Assembly (NCBI RefSeq): GCF_963666255.1
Contig: NZ_OY762656.1
Location: 372,001 to 436,000, forward strand
Length of the DNA: 64,000 bases
Source: an uncultured Propionivibrio sp.
GTDB lineage: Bacteria; Pseudomonadota; Gammaproteobacteria; Burkholderiales; Rhodocyclaceae
Reading direction: 5' to 3'
The number at the start of each line of letters is the position of its first letter. Positions within the stretch are counted from its first letter, which is position 1. Both the position numbers and the translations under genes were made by a program. Below, piece after piece: positions 56,608-64,000 of this stretch. Under the pieces are notes generated by a model that saw only the letters and a program-made list of their open reading frames with translations, did no database searches and was not told the DNA's origin.

Positions 56608-58110
56608 TCAGCGATAGTCGGCCCAGTTGATGCCGCGCATGTCGCCGGTCTTCTCGAACTGGCGGTGCATGCCGTAGGCGGTGCTCAGCGAGAACGGCTC
56701 GTGGTTGGTCTTGTTGATCTGCTTCAGGTAGTCGCGCATCTGTTCCTTGTAGTCCGGATGCACGCAGTTCTGGATGATCAGTTCGGCGCGTTGCAACGGA
56801 TCCTTGCCGCGCAGGTCGGCAACACCCTGTTCGGTAACGACGACGGAAACCGAGTGCTCGCTGTGGTCAAGGTGCGAAACGAAGGGCACAACCGCCGAAA
56901 TCTTGCCACCCTTGGCCGTGGACGGGCAGGAGAAGATCGACAGGTACGCGGCGCGCGTGAAGTCGCCCGAACCGCCGATACCGTTCATCATCGTCTTGCC
57001 GAGCACGTGCGTCGAGTTGACGTTGCCGGACAGGTCGAATTCGATCGCGGTGTTCATCGAGATGATGCCGAGACGACGGACGATTTCCGGGTTGTTCGAG
57101 ATTTCCTGCGGACGCAGCAGAATGTGCTTCTTGTAGAAATCGAGGTTTCCGATCACCTTCTGCATCGCTTCCTGGCTCAGCGTCAGCGAAGTCGTCGACG
57201 CAAAGGAGCAGCGGCCGTTTTCGATCAGCGGGATAACCGAATCCTGCAGCACTTCGGTGTACATCTCGAAGGCCGGGATGTCCGTGCTGCGACCGATCGC
57301 GCCGAGCACGGCGTTGGCGATGTTGCCGACGCCCGACTGCAGCGGCAGGAAGGACGACGGGATGCGACCGGCCTTCATTTCGCCAGCGAGGAAGTCGGCA
57401 ACGTTCTGGCCGATCTGGTCGGTTTCCGGCGTCGACGGATCGAAACCGCCGGTCTCATCGACCTGGTTGTTCAGCACGACGGCGACGATTTTCTTCGGGT
57501 CGAGCATGCAGATCGGCGAACCGATGCGCTGCGAAGCCGAGTAGATCGGGATTTCCTGACGGGCGGGCGGATCCTTCGGCTCGATGATGTCGTGCAGGCC
57601 AAGCAGCGTCGCCGGGTGCGCCGAGTTCAGTTCGAGAATGATCTTGTCGGCACAGCTCAGGTAGGTCGGCGAAGCACCGATCGAGGTCGTCAGCACAACA
57701 CCGCCGCCAGCGAGGATGTCGCAGACTTCAACGACCGCCCAGTTGATCTTGCCGAGGGCGCCATAGCGCACGTTTTGCGGCAGGGCCGAGAGGTGCATGT
57801 CGAAGTATTTGACTTCGCCGGAGTTGATGAGCTTGCGCAGCGTCGGGTTGCCCATGTACGGCGTACGGAAGCTGATGGCGTTGGCTTCGGCGAGAGCGCC
57901 GTCGAGCGACTTGCCGGTCGAGGCGCCGGTCAGGACGCCGACCTTGAACGGACGGCCGGCCGAATGCTCGCGCTTGGCCTTTTGCGCCAGCGCAAACGGC
58001 ACAACCTTGGCCGCGCCGGCCGCGGTAAAGCCGCTGAAACCGATGTTGTCGCCATTCTGGATCATTTCGGCCGCTTCTTCAGCGGTCAGAATCGGAAAAG
58101 GTAGTGCCAT
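56608..58110 (-). CDS. Acetyl-CoA hydrolase/succinate CoA-transferase family enzyme
   Basis: A 500-residue CoA-transferase of the Ach1/AarC/Cat1 family, which moves CoA between succinate, acetate or propionate. GDNIGFSGFTAAGAAKVVP, GVLTGASTGKSLDGALA and FEMYTEVLQDSVIPLIENG (with the expected catalytic glutamate) are visible, and NGIGGSGDFTRAAYLSIF lies near the C-terminus. Length fits the family. Likely roles are acetate handling or a variant TCA step; the acyl preference cannot be read. The 147 bp upstream hold no other gene. Confidence 0.92.
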   Translation of the reverse strand: MALPFPILTAEEAAEMIQNGDNIGFSGFTAAGAAKVVPFALAQKAKREHSAGRPFKVGVLTGASTGKSLDGALAEANAISFRTPYMGNPTLRKLINSGEVKYFDMHLSALPQNVRYGALGKINWAVVEVCDILAGGGVVLTTSIGASPTYLSCADKIILELNSAHPATLLGLHDIIEPKDPPARQEIPIYSASQRIGSPICMLDPKKIVAVVLNNQVDETGGFDPSTPETDQIGQNVADFLAGEMKAGRIPSSFLPLQSGVGNIANAVLGAIGRSTDIPAFEMYTEVLQDSVIPLIENGRCSFASTTSLTLSQEAMQKVIGNLDFYKKHILLRPQEISNNPEIVRRLGIISMNTAIEFDLSGNVNSTHVLGKTMMNGIGGSGDFTRAAYLSIFSCPSTAKGGKISAVVPFVSHLDHSEHSVSVVVTEQGVADLRGKDPLQRAELIIQNCVHPDYKEQMRDYLKQINKTNHEPFSLSTAYGMHRQFEKTGDMRGINWADYR

Positions 58111-58257
58111 GTCGAATTACTCCTTTTTTCAGGTATGCAAATAGCCGATTAGGATAAGAACCGTGAAATGGTAGCGCATGGCATGGGCGCCGCGACTGCG
58201 GCTTTCCACATATTTGAGAGATCGAAAATTACGTTGGCGTAGTCGAAAAAACCTGCG

Positions 58258-58713
58258 TTATCGCCCAGTTTCTCTGGTGTCGATAAACAGGGTCACTGGA
58301 CCGTCGTTAACGAGATGAACCTGCATCTCGGCACCGAAGACGCCGGTCGGAACACTCCGCCCAAGATCCTGCTCGATTTGCCTGACGAATTGCTCGAACA
58401 ACGGCCTCGAAATCTCGCCCGGCGCCGCCCGGCTCCATGAAGGCCGATTGCCTTTCCTGACCGAAGCGAAGAGCGTGAACTGGCTGACAGCCAGCACTTC
58501 GCCGCCGACATCGACAATGCTGCGATTCATCACGCCCGCCTCATCATCGAAAATGCGCAGGCCCGCCAGTTTGGCGGACAACCAGCGGATATCGGCCTCG
58601 CCGTCGGTCGCCTCGACGCCGACCAACACCAGCATGCCGGGTCCGATGGCGCCGACGACGCGACCGTCGACGTCGACACGCGCTTCGCGAACCCGCTGCA
58701 CCAGCGCCCTCAT
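58258..58713 (-). CDS. dtd: D-aminoacyl-tRNA deacylase
   Basis: Dtd removes D-amino acids and glycine wrongly attached to tRNA. The 151 residues start [17 protein letters not shown] and contain [19 protein letters not shown] and [13 protein letters not shown] with the cross-subunit Gly-Pro motif. The ATG at 58713 makes an ATGA overlap with the metal exporter gene upstream, which decides against an in-frame start 8 codons earlier. Confidence 0.97.
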   Translation of the reverse strand: MRALVQRVREARVDVDGRVVGAIGPGMLVLVGVEATDGEADIRWLSAKLAGLRIFDDEAGVMNRSIVDVGGEVLAVSQFTLFASVRKGNRPSWSRAAPGEISRPLFEQFVRQIEQDLGRSVPTGVFGAEMQVHLVNDGPVTLFIDTRETGR

Positions 58714-59693
58714 GCGCTCGCCTCCCCGCCAGGACAATCGGCCGGCGACATGCGGCGCAGCGGATGCACATTGACCTCCGGCTGCAGGGTGACGTGACCG
58801 ATGCCGCGATGCGTGAGCAGATGCTGCATGTCGACCAGCACTGCCGGCCAGCGATCGAGCGCGTCGACCACGACATGCGCCGACAGGGCAATCCGGTTCG
58901 ACGACAGGGTCCAGATGTGCAGATCATGCACCGAACGCACGCCGTCGACGCCGGCCAACGCCTGCCCGATCTCATCGAGCGACAACGCCGAAGGAACCCC
59001 TTCGAGCAAAGCGTGCACAACCTCGCGCAACAAGCGCAAGCTGGACACCAAAATCAGCGCGCAGATCAACAACGACAACAGGGGGTCGATCGGCGTCCAG
59101 CCGGTTCGCCAGATCACCGCGCCGGCCACCAGCGCCGCCACCGATCCGAGCAGGTCGCCGAGCACATGCAGCAGCGCACCGCGTGTATTCAAAGTTTGCT
59201 CACCCTGCATCAACAGCCAGGCAACCCCGACATTGACGCACAGGCCGATGATCGCCACCACCGTCACCGCCTCGCCATGGATCGCGGTCGGCGCAAGCAA
59301 ACGATCGATCGCCGCCATCGAAATGCCGACCACCACGACCGCCATGAACAGCACGTTCAACAAAGCCGCCAGTGTTTCGACACGGCCAAGGCCGTAGGTA
59401 TGACGACGGGATGGCGGGCGCTGCGCCAGGCGCGCGGCGATGGCTGCCAGCGCCAGCGACGCACTGTCGGTCAACATGTGTCCGGCATCGCCGAGCAGCG
59501 CCAATGACCCCGACCAGAAGCCGGCCAGCACCTCGACACCGGCAAAGCCCAGGGTCAAGGCCAGCGCCCAAACCAGACGCGGACCGGCCGCGTGAGCATG
59601 ATGGGCGTGATCATGCGAATGAGAATGGCCGTGCGAATGGTCATGGGCTTGACCGTGGGCGTGCCCATGCGAATGTAGGGAGTGATCGCTCAT
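58710..59693 (-). CDS. Cation diffusion facilitator, zinc/cobalt exporter
   Basis: A 327-residue inner-membrane antiporter with six helices. The cytoplasmic N-terminus is a histidine-rich metal chelator (13 or more His in residues 4-34). The transport site is made of D69, H72/D76 ([12 protein letters not shown]) in TM2 and the matching HVLGDLLGS in TM5; a cytoplasmic domain with [12 protein letters not shown] follows. The pattern is that of CzcD/ZitB-type zinc exporters. dtd is translationally coupled to it. Confidence 0.93.
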   Translation of the reverse strand: MSDHSLHSHGHAHGQAHDHSHGHSHSHDHAHHAHAAGPRLVWALALTLGFAGVEVLAGFWSGSLALLGDAGHMLTDSASLALAAIAARLAQRPPSRRHTYGLGRVETLAALLNVLFMAVVVVGISMAAIDRLLAPTAIHGEAVTVVAIIGLCVNVGVAWLLMQGEQTLNTRGALLHVLGDLLGSVAALVAGAVIWRTGWTPIDPLLSLLICALILVSSLRLLREVVHALLEGVPSALSLDEIGQALAGVDGVRSVHDLHIWTLSSNRIALSAHVVVDALDRWPAVLVDMQHLLTHRGIGHVTLQPEVNVHPLRRMSPADCPGGEASA

Positions 59694-59738
59694 AGTCCGA
59701 CCATTATACCGTTGCGTCCGCCACGGCCCGGACGCCCC

Positions 59739-60413
59739 TCAGTCCGGCACCGCCGCGTCCGTCAAGCGCGTCACGCCTGGCTGCGCGCACAGCGCGGCCC
59801 AAGTCGTGGCATCGCCGTGAAGAAGCGAGAACACCCCGGACCGCAGTCCGGCACGCGCGCTCAACTCGGCCAGTGCCACCATGACGGACGGCGCCTGCGA
59901 TGATGACAAAACGATAACACAACCGTCCGCCCGCAGAATCGGCAGCGCGGCACGCAACGCGCCCGACACAGGCGCGGCCGCCTCCGGTCCGATGATGGCA
60001 AGGCAACGCGGCCCGGCATTGAACGCGTCACGCAGACACGTGGCCACCGCGGTTACTTCGGCCGCCGCCACTTCCGCCGGCCAGCCCGAATCCTCCTGCA
60101 GCAAACCCGTCAAATGCCCGTGATAGCGCTCGACCAGATCGGCCCATGCGCGCCAGACCGCCTCCGGCGAGGACGTTCCATCGACGGTTTCCGCCAGGGC
60201 ATTGCGCGCCGACGCGCAGGCACGCACGACTTCGGTCGAGCCGCACACCGGAAACCGCCGCACCGGCACGCCCGACGCCGCACGGGGCAACACGCCGTAT
60301 TGCCGGCACACGCTCAGATAGGCATGGCCATCGATCCAGAGCGGCAAGACGGGCAACGCGGCAACATCGCCCTCGGAAATCCTCAATTCAGTCATTACAT
60401 CCGCCAATGTCAT
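59739..60413 (-). CDS. Truncated aldehyde-dehydrogenase-like protein
   Basis: A 224-residue protein that I read as an ALDH-fold N-terminal part: LPLWIDGHAYL matches the ALDH start, LVERYHGHLTGLLQEDSGWPAEVAAAEV the helix before the NAD fold, and ELSARAGLRSGVFSLLHGD the AELAxxAGLPxGVxNVVxGD turn. The sequence stops shortly after, so the catalytic cysteine and glutamate are missing, and K in the usual KPSE is replaced (LSSSQAP). It may be a pseudoenzyme or a decayed gene. Start is uncertain (60413 or 60395). It diverges from the IclR regulator. Confidence 0.6.
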   Translation of the reverse strand: MTLADVMTELRISEGDVAALPVLPLWIDGHAYLSVCRQYGVLPRAASGVPVRRFPVCGSTEVVRACASARNALAETVDGTSSPEAVWRAWADLVERYHGHLTGLLQEDSGWPAEVAAAEVTAVATCLRDAFNAGPRCLAIIGPEAAAPVSGALRAALPILRADGCVIVLSSSQAPSVMVALAELSARAGLRSGVFSLLHGDATTWAALCAQPGVTRLTDAAVPD

Positions 60414-60525
60414 TCCACATGATGATAAGATACTGCACAATTCGCGGCGCAGTCCTTGCAAGCGGCCGGTCGTTGCGCCGAATAGTATGCCGGCTCGAAC
60501 CGAAACGAAAGATCAGACAGGAATC

Positions 60526-61305
60526 ATGGCAACTCCCTCCGAAGCCAAGGGTTCAATTCAGGTCATCGAACGCATGATGTCGCTGCTCGACGTCCTCGCC
60601 GAGACGAACGATGCGGCAACCCTAAAGACACTCTCGCAGGCCACCGGCCTGCACCCCTCGACCGCCCATCGCATTCTCGCCGTGATGGCGCACGCTCGCC
60701 TGGTCGAGCGACAGGAAAACAGCACCTATGCCCTCGGCATCCGCCTGCTGGAACTCGGCAACATCGTCAAGTCACGCATCAGCATTGGCGCCGTCGCACG
60801 CCCGTTCATGCAGGAACTGCACAACCAGATCGGCGAAGCCGTCAACCTAGGCATCCGCGACCAGGACGACATCGTCTACGTCGAGCGCACCTCAAGCGGG
60901 CGCTCACTGGTCCGCGTCGTTTACCTCGTTGGCGGACGCGCGCCGCTGCACCTGACCTCGCTCGGAAAACTGTTCCTGGCCTCGGACACTCCGACGGAGG
61001 TTCGCGCCTACGCCAAGCGCACCGGACTGCCGGGCAAGACTGCGCACTCGCTGACGCGAATCGAAATGCTCGAGGCAGAATTGGCGACCATCCGGCAAAC
61101 CGCGATCGCCTACGACATGGAGGAAGCGGAAATCGGACTGCGCTGTGTCGCCACGCCGATCCTCGATGATGAGGGCAAGATCGTCGCCGGCCTGTCGGTC
61201 TCGGCACCGACGGATCGCCATCGGGACACTTGGGTGGCACAGATCAAGCAAACCGCCGAAGAAATTTCGCGCGCGCTCGGTTATAGACCGACAGCACATC
61301 GCTAA
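60526..61305 (+). CDS. IclR-family transcriptional regulator
   Basis: A 259-residue regulator. The N-terminal winged helix-turn-helix (about 9-70) includes LKTLSQATGLHPSTAHRILAVM; the C-terminal IclR effector domain has GEAVNLGIRDQDDIVYVERTSSG, RAPLHLTSLGKLFLAS and GLRCVATPILDDEGKIVAGLSVSAP. AGGA precedes the ATG. IclR proteins usually control carbon-source genes nearby; the divergent ALDH-like gene is the closest candidate target. The ligand is unknown. Confidence 0.93.
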   Translation: MATPSEAKGSIQVIERMMSLLDVLAETNDAATLKTLSQATGLHPSTAHRILAVMAHARLVERQENSTYALGIRLLELGNIVKSRISIGAVARPFMQELHNQIGEAVNLGIRDQDDIVYVERTSSGRSLVRVVYLVGGRAPLHLTSLGKLFLASDTPTEVRAYAKRTGLPGKTAHSLTRIEMLEAELATIRQTAIAYDMEEAEIGLRCVATPILDDEGKIVAGLSVSAPTDRHRDTWVAQIKQTAEEISRALGYRPTAHR

Positions 61306-61311
61306 AACAAA

Positions 61312-61339
61312 AATGCCGCGGACAACGCGGCATTTTTTT
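61312..61339 (+). terminator. Bidirectional terminator between iclR-type gene and pbpG
   Basis: AATGCCGCG (61312-61320) pairs with CGCGGCATT (61326-61334) around GACAA and runs into seven T. The other strand gives TTTGTTTTAGC, so it can serve both convergent genes. Confidence 0.92.
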
Positions 61340-61361
61340 GCTTGCAAGAACCTGAAACTCG

Positions 61362-62417
61362 TCAGCCCGGCGCCTTGCCATCGCCGCGAACCGCAGCGTG
61401 CGTCTGCGACTTGTGCGAGGCCTGCGCGCTCTCCATCCAGCGTTTGATCCGGTTGGCATCGCCAACGCGTGTCATCTTTCCGGCAGAATCGAGCAACACG
61501 ATGACCACGGGTTTTTCAGCCACCCGGGCTTGCATGACGAGGCACTTGCCGGCTTCGTGGATGTAACCGGTTTTCGACAAACCGACATCCCAGGCAGGAC
61601 TTTTCACCAGCGGGTTGGTATTGCGAAACGTCTGTTCGCGCCCGCTCACCTCGACGACCGCCTCGGAAGTCGTCGACCACTCCCGGATCAACGGATAGTG
61701 ATGAGCCGCCGTCACCATGCGCGCCAGATCATGCGCCGTAGACACGTTGTTGCTGCTCAGGCCGGTCGGATCCTCAAAGCGCGTGTGCGTCATTCCAAGC
61801 GACTGGGCCTTGGCGTTCATCGCCGCGATAAATGCCGACAAGCCGCCGGGATAGTGGCGCGCCAGCGCATGCGCGGCACGATTTTCCGACGACATCAGAG
61901 CAAGCAGCAATGCTGTTTCGCGACTGAGAACCGAGCCCACATGCAAGCGCGAGCGACTACCGCGCAAGGTGTCGACATCCTCTTCGGAAATGGCGACCGG
62001 TCCCTGCAGGTTCGGCTGGCTGTCCAGCACGACCATGGCCGTCATCAACTTCGTGATCGAAGCGATCGGCGCGACCACATCGGCATTTTTCTGGAACAGG
62101 GGATCGCCGACGCGTTGATCGAGCACCAGCGCCGACGCCGAATAGAGCGCCAATTTCTGCGCTTCGCGCCAGGTATCGGCAGACTGGAGCCCACGCGCCT
62201 TGCCTGCCGCCAATTGCGCCGCGGCATGTCCCTTGCGCGCAACGACTGTGGATTGCTTGACGGGCTTGGCCGCCACCGTTTTCTGCGCGTGGCTCGTCGC
62301 TTTCGGCGCGGCCGTTTTGGCCTTGCTCTTGTCAAGCGTCGCCGACGAGTTCGCTCCCGCCAGACCACTGGCCATTACTACGGCTAACACCGTCACCGCT
62401 TTCAACAAGAAACGCAT
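61362..62417 (-). CDS. pbpG: D-alanyl-D-alanine endopeptidase (PBP7)
   Basis: A 351-residue periplasmic penicillin-binding protein that trims peptidoglycan cross-links. A signal peptide (about 1-22) and a Lys/Ala-rich linker (25-80) precede the S11 peptidase domain with SITK (120-123, catalytic S120), SEN (177-179) and KTG (282-284). GLSSNNVSTAHDLARMV is typical of PbpG. GGGAGAA lies before the ATG. A weak promoter candidate is TTGACC (62489-62484) with TAGAAT (62464-62459), 19 bp apart. Confidence 0.93.
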   Translation of the reverse strand: MRFLLKAVTVLAVVMASGLAGANSSATLDKSKAKTAAPKATSHAQKTVAAKPVKQSTVVARKGHAAAQLAAGKARGLQSADTWREAQKLALYSASALVLDQRVGDPLFQKNADVVAPIASITKLMTAMVVLDSQPNLQGPVAISEEDVDTLRGSRSRLHVGSVLSRETALLLALMSSENRAAHALARHYPGGLSAFIAAMNAKAQSLGMTHTRFEDPTGLSSNNVSTAHDLARMVTAAHHYPLIREWSTTSEAVVEVSGREQTFRNTNPLVKSPAWDVGLSKTGYIHEAGKCLVMQARVAEKPVVIVLLDSAGKMTRVGDANRIKRWMESAQASHKSQTHAAVRGDGKAPG

Positions 62418-62819
62418 TTACCCAATTCTCCCAGCATAAGGCCCAAAAAACCGGACAGATTCTAAGCCATTTCACAACGCAACGGTCAAAACACATACAA
62501 AACAACTAAATACAACGTCAATCCTCCAAATAACTTGAGAACAATATCGGCCCCTTGGCAAATCCCTTCTGGCAACAAGGTCGAATTCGGCAAAAGCATA
62601 GGCGCGATCACAATCGATGTGATAGCATCTTTCCCGCCCCAACAGTGGCAACAAGAAACATGATGAAACACGCTTCGCAGCGCAGGTTCAGCCCATCCCT
62701 CGAACTGGCCGGCGGCGTACTCTCGCCTCTCCCGGCACTCCCTACATTACAAGACGGGCAGGTTGACCTTGCGTCAATTATGGCTTTTCCAACTACCCAA
62801 CAGAGAGAGAGTATTTGTC
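62418..62819. other. Intergenic region between pbpG and pckG
   Basis: 402 bp without a convincing gene. It holds the divergent promoters of pbpG and pckG, which I could not fix firmly; on the plus strand TTGACC (62763-62768) is a possible -35. The first half is AT-richer than the surroundings. One clear inverted repeat is listed separately. A short open frame at 62555-62866 has no protein-like features. Confidence 0.6.
62607..62623. promoter_or_regulatory. Operator-like inverted repeat upstream of pckG
   Basis: ATCACA (62607-62612) and TGTGAT (62618-62623) form a perfect inverted repeat with a 5-bp spacer, about 200 bp before pckG. It uses the half-site bases of CRP-type operators but in the reverse arrangement (TCACA first), so it is not a CRP site. 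It may bind another dimeric regulator; inference only. Confidence 0.35.
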
Positions 62820-64000
62820 ATGAGTCAAACTGTATCGATCAATGCACCATCGTATGTCGCCCATGAAGGCCTGAAGCAATGGGTCGCCGAAATCGCCGCA
62901 CTGACCACGCCGGAGCGTGTCGTGTGGGCCGATGGCTCCCAGGAAGAATATGACCGTCTGTGTCAGGAACTGGTCGATGCCGGCACGTTCGTCAAGCTGA
63001 AGAAGCGCAAGAATTCCTACCTCGCATTTTCCGATCCCTCCGACGTCGCCCGCGTCGAAGACCGCACCTACATCTGTTCCGAAAAGCAGGAAGACGCCGG
63101 CCCCACCAATAACTGGGAAGCCCCGGCCAAGATGCGCGACACCCTGAACGGCCTGTTCAAGGGTTGCATGAAGGGCCGGACGATGTACGTCATCCCCTTC
63201 TCGATGGGCCCACTCGGTTCGCCGATCGCACAAATCGGTATCGAAATCACCGACTCGGCCTATGTCGTCGTCAATATGCGCATCATGACGCGCATGGGCA
63301 AGGATGTTTTCCCGATCCTCGGCAAGGATGGCACCTATGTTCCCTGCGTGCACTCGATCGGCGCGCCGAAAGAGCCGGGCACCAAGGACCCGAAGTGGCC
63401 GTGCAACCCGACCACCAAGTACATCGTCCACTATCCGGAAACGCGCGAAATCTGGTCCTACGGCTCGGGTTACGGCGGCAACGCGCTGCTCGGCAAGAAG
63501 TGCCTGGCATTGCGCATCGCCTCGAGCATGGCGCGCGATGGCGGCTGGCTGGCCGAGCACATGCTGATCCTCGGCGTCGAGGCACCGACCGGTGAAAAGC
63601 ACTATGTCTGCGCCGCCTTCCCGTCAGCCTGCGGCAAAACCAACTTCGCCATGCTGGTCCCGCCGGCCGGGCTGAAGGGCTGGAAGATCACGACGATCGG
63701 CGACGACATCGCCTGGATCAAGCCGCGCAAGGACAAGGACGGCGTCACCCGCCTCTACGCGATCAATCCGGAAGCCGGTTTCTTCGGCGTGGCTCCGGGC
63801 ACGAACGAGAAGACCAACTTCAATGCGATGGCCTCGCTGGCCGAAAACACCATCTTCACCAACGTCGCGCTGACCGACGACGGCGACGTCTGGTGGGAAG
63901 GCATGGGCCCGGCGCCCGCCCACGCGATCGACTGGCAGGGTAACGACTGGACGCCGGAAATCGCCAAGGAAAAGGGCACCAAGGCTGCGCATCCGAACTC
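62820..64000 (+). CDS. pckG: Phosphoenolpyruvate carboxykinase (GTP), partial
   Basis: PEPCK (GTP) interconverts oxaloacetate and PEP at the start of gluconeogenesis. 393 of roughly 600 residues are present; the gene runs off the right edge. [19 protein letters not shown] (substrate loop), FPSACGKTN (267-275, GTP-phosphate and active-site cysteine), [10 protein letters not shown] and [13 protein letters not shown] with the metal and nucleotide sites are all intact. GAGAGAG lies about 9 nt before the ATG. This is the GTP-dependent type, not the ATP-dependent PckA common in gammaproteobacteria. Confidence 0.97.
   Translation, partial: MSQTVSINAPSYVAHEGLKQWVAEIAALTTPERVVWADGSQEEYDRLCQELVDAGTFVKLKKRKNSYLAFSDPSDVARVEDRTYICSEKQEDAGPTNNWEAPAKMRDTLNGLFKGCMKGRTMYVIPFSMGPLGSPIAQIGIEITDSAYVVVNMRIMTRMGKDVFPILGKDGTYVPCVHSIGAPKEPGTKDPKWPCNPTTKYIVHYPETREIWSYGSGYGGNALLGKKCLALRIASSMARDGGWLAEHMLILGVEAPTGEKHYVCAAFPSACGKTNFAMLVPPAGLKGWKITTIGDDIAWIKPRKDKDGVTRLYAINPEAGFFGVAPGTNEKTNFNAMASLAENTIFTNVALTDDGDVWWEGMGPAPAHAIDWQGNDWTPEIAKEKGTKAAHPN

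Noticed and set aside
62607-62623. CRP site upstream of pckG
   Set aside because: The half-sites are in the reverse order (TCACA then TGTGA); kept only as a generic inverted repeat.
1-64000. CRISPR arrays, IS elements, prophage, tRNA or rRNA genes
   Set aside because: No regularly spaced repeats, transposase or integrase motifs, or tRNA/rRNA consensus segments were seen; rnpB is the only structured RNA gene found by eye.

Overview
The window looks like chromosomal core sequence of a betaproteobacterium, most plausibly from the Rhodocyclales (Dechloromonas/Azonexus-like). The grounds are uniformly high GC, a Gram-negative gene content (lpxC, heptose genes, OM lipoproteins, yhdP), betaproteobacterial gene orders (dciA/lpxC beside a dcw cluster; glnE-yhdP-nitrilase-tldD-aroG) and protein sequences close to that class. 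I saw no tRNA, rRNA, IS element, phage gene or CRISPR array. The genus is inference, not proof.

Region 1 (1-18.6 kb): a nearly complete division and cell wall (dcw) cluster on the minus strand, transcribed mraZ-rsmH-ftsL-ftsI-murE-murF-mraY-murD-ftsW-murG-murC-ddlB-ftsQ-ftsA-ftsZ, then lpxC. Most junctions are 1-10 bp overlaps (ATGA/GTGA), so the genes are probably translationally coupled. murB is absent from its usual place between murC and ddlB. Five MraZ-box-like repeats precede mraZ. Two related hairpins with pyrimidine-rich tails lie between ftsZ and lpxC. At the left edge a truncated M23-type peptidase gene diverges from a dciA-like gene.

Region 2 (18.7-24.7 kb): a small zinc-ribbon protein, the RNase P RNA gene (rnpB, minus), a lipoprotein, pyrC and rsmI (minus), then a plus-strand run yraN - HIRAN protein - gmhA - dolP - rfaE2. 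This is the yraL/yraN/diaA/dolP neighbourhood of other proteobacteria, extended with two ADP-heptose enzymes.

Region 3 (24.7-38.9 kb): housekeeping and accessory metabolism: aldo/keto reductase, alpha/beta hydrolase, alaS, an orphan UgpB-like binding protein, a lipoprotein, rhlE, an HDOD protein, a PduO-type cobalamin adenosyltransferase, a UbiA-family prenyltransferase of the phosphoribosyl-polyprenol type, aroG, a LysE exporter and tldD.

Region 4 (38.9-58.1 kb): nitrilase-like amidase, yhdP, glnE, Dyp peroxidase, mscL, and a methionine-salvage-like group (YbdL-type aminotransferase; mtnA, class II aldolase and FAD oxidoreductase overlapping as an operon). YcgR-like and EAL proteins suggest c-di-GMP control. 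DUF3820 and LEA2 genes and a CoA-transferase follow.

Region 5 (58.2-64 kb): dtd coupled to a CDF metal exporter, an aldehyde-dehydrogenase-like protein without catalytic half, a divergent IclR regulator, a PBP7-type endopeptidase, and the start of GTP-dependent PEP carboxykinase, which runs off the right edge.

No clearly new multi-gene system is evident. The best leads are the mtnA-aldolase-oxidoreductase operon (possible DHAP-type methylthioadenosine shunt), the truncated ALDH-like pseudoenzyme beside an IclR regulator, the paired attenuator-like hairpins before lpxC, and the exported HIRAN-only protein.
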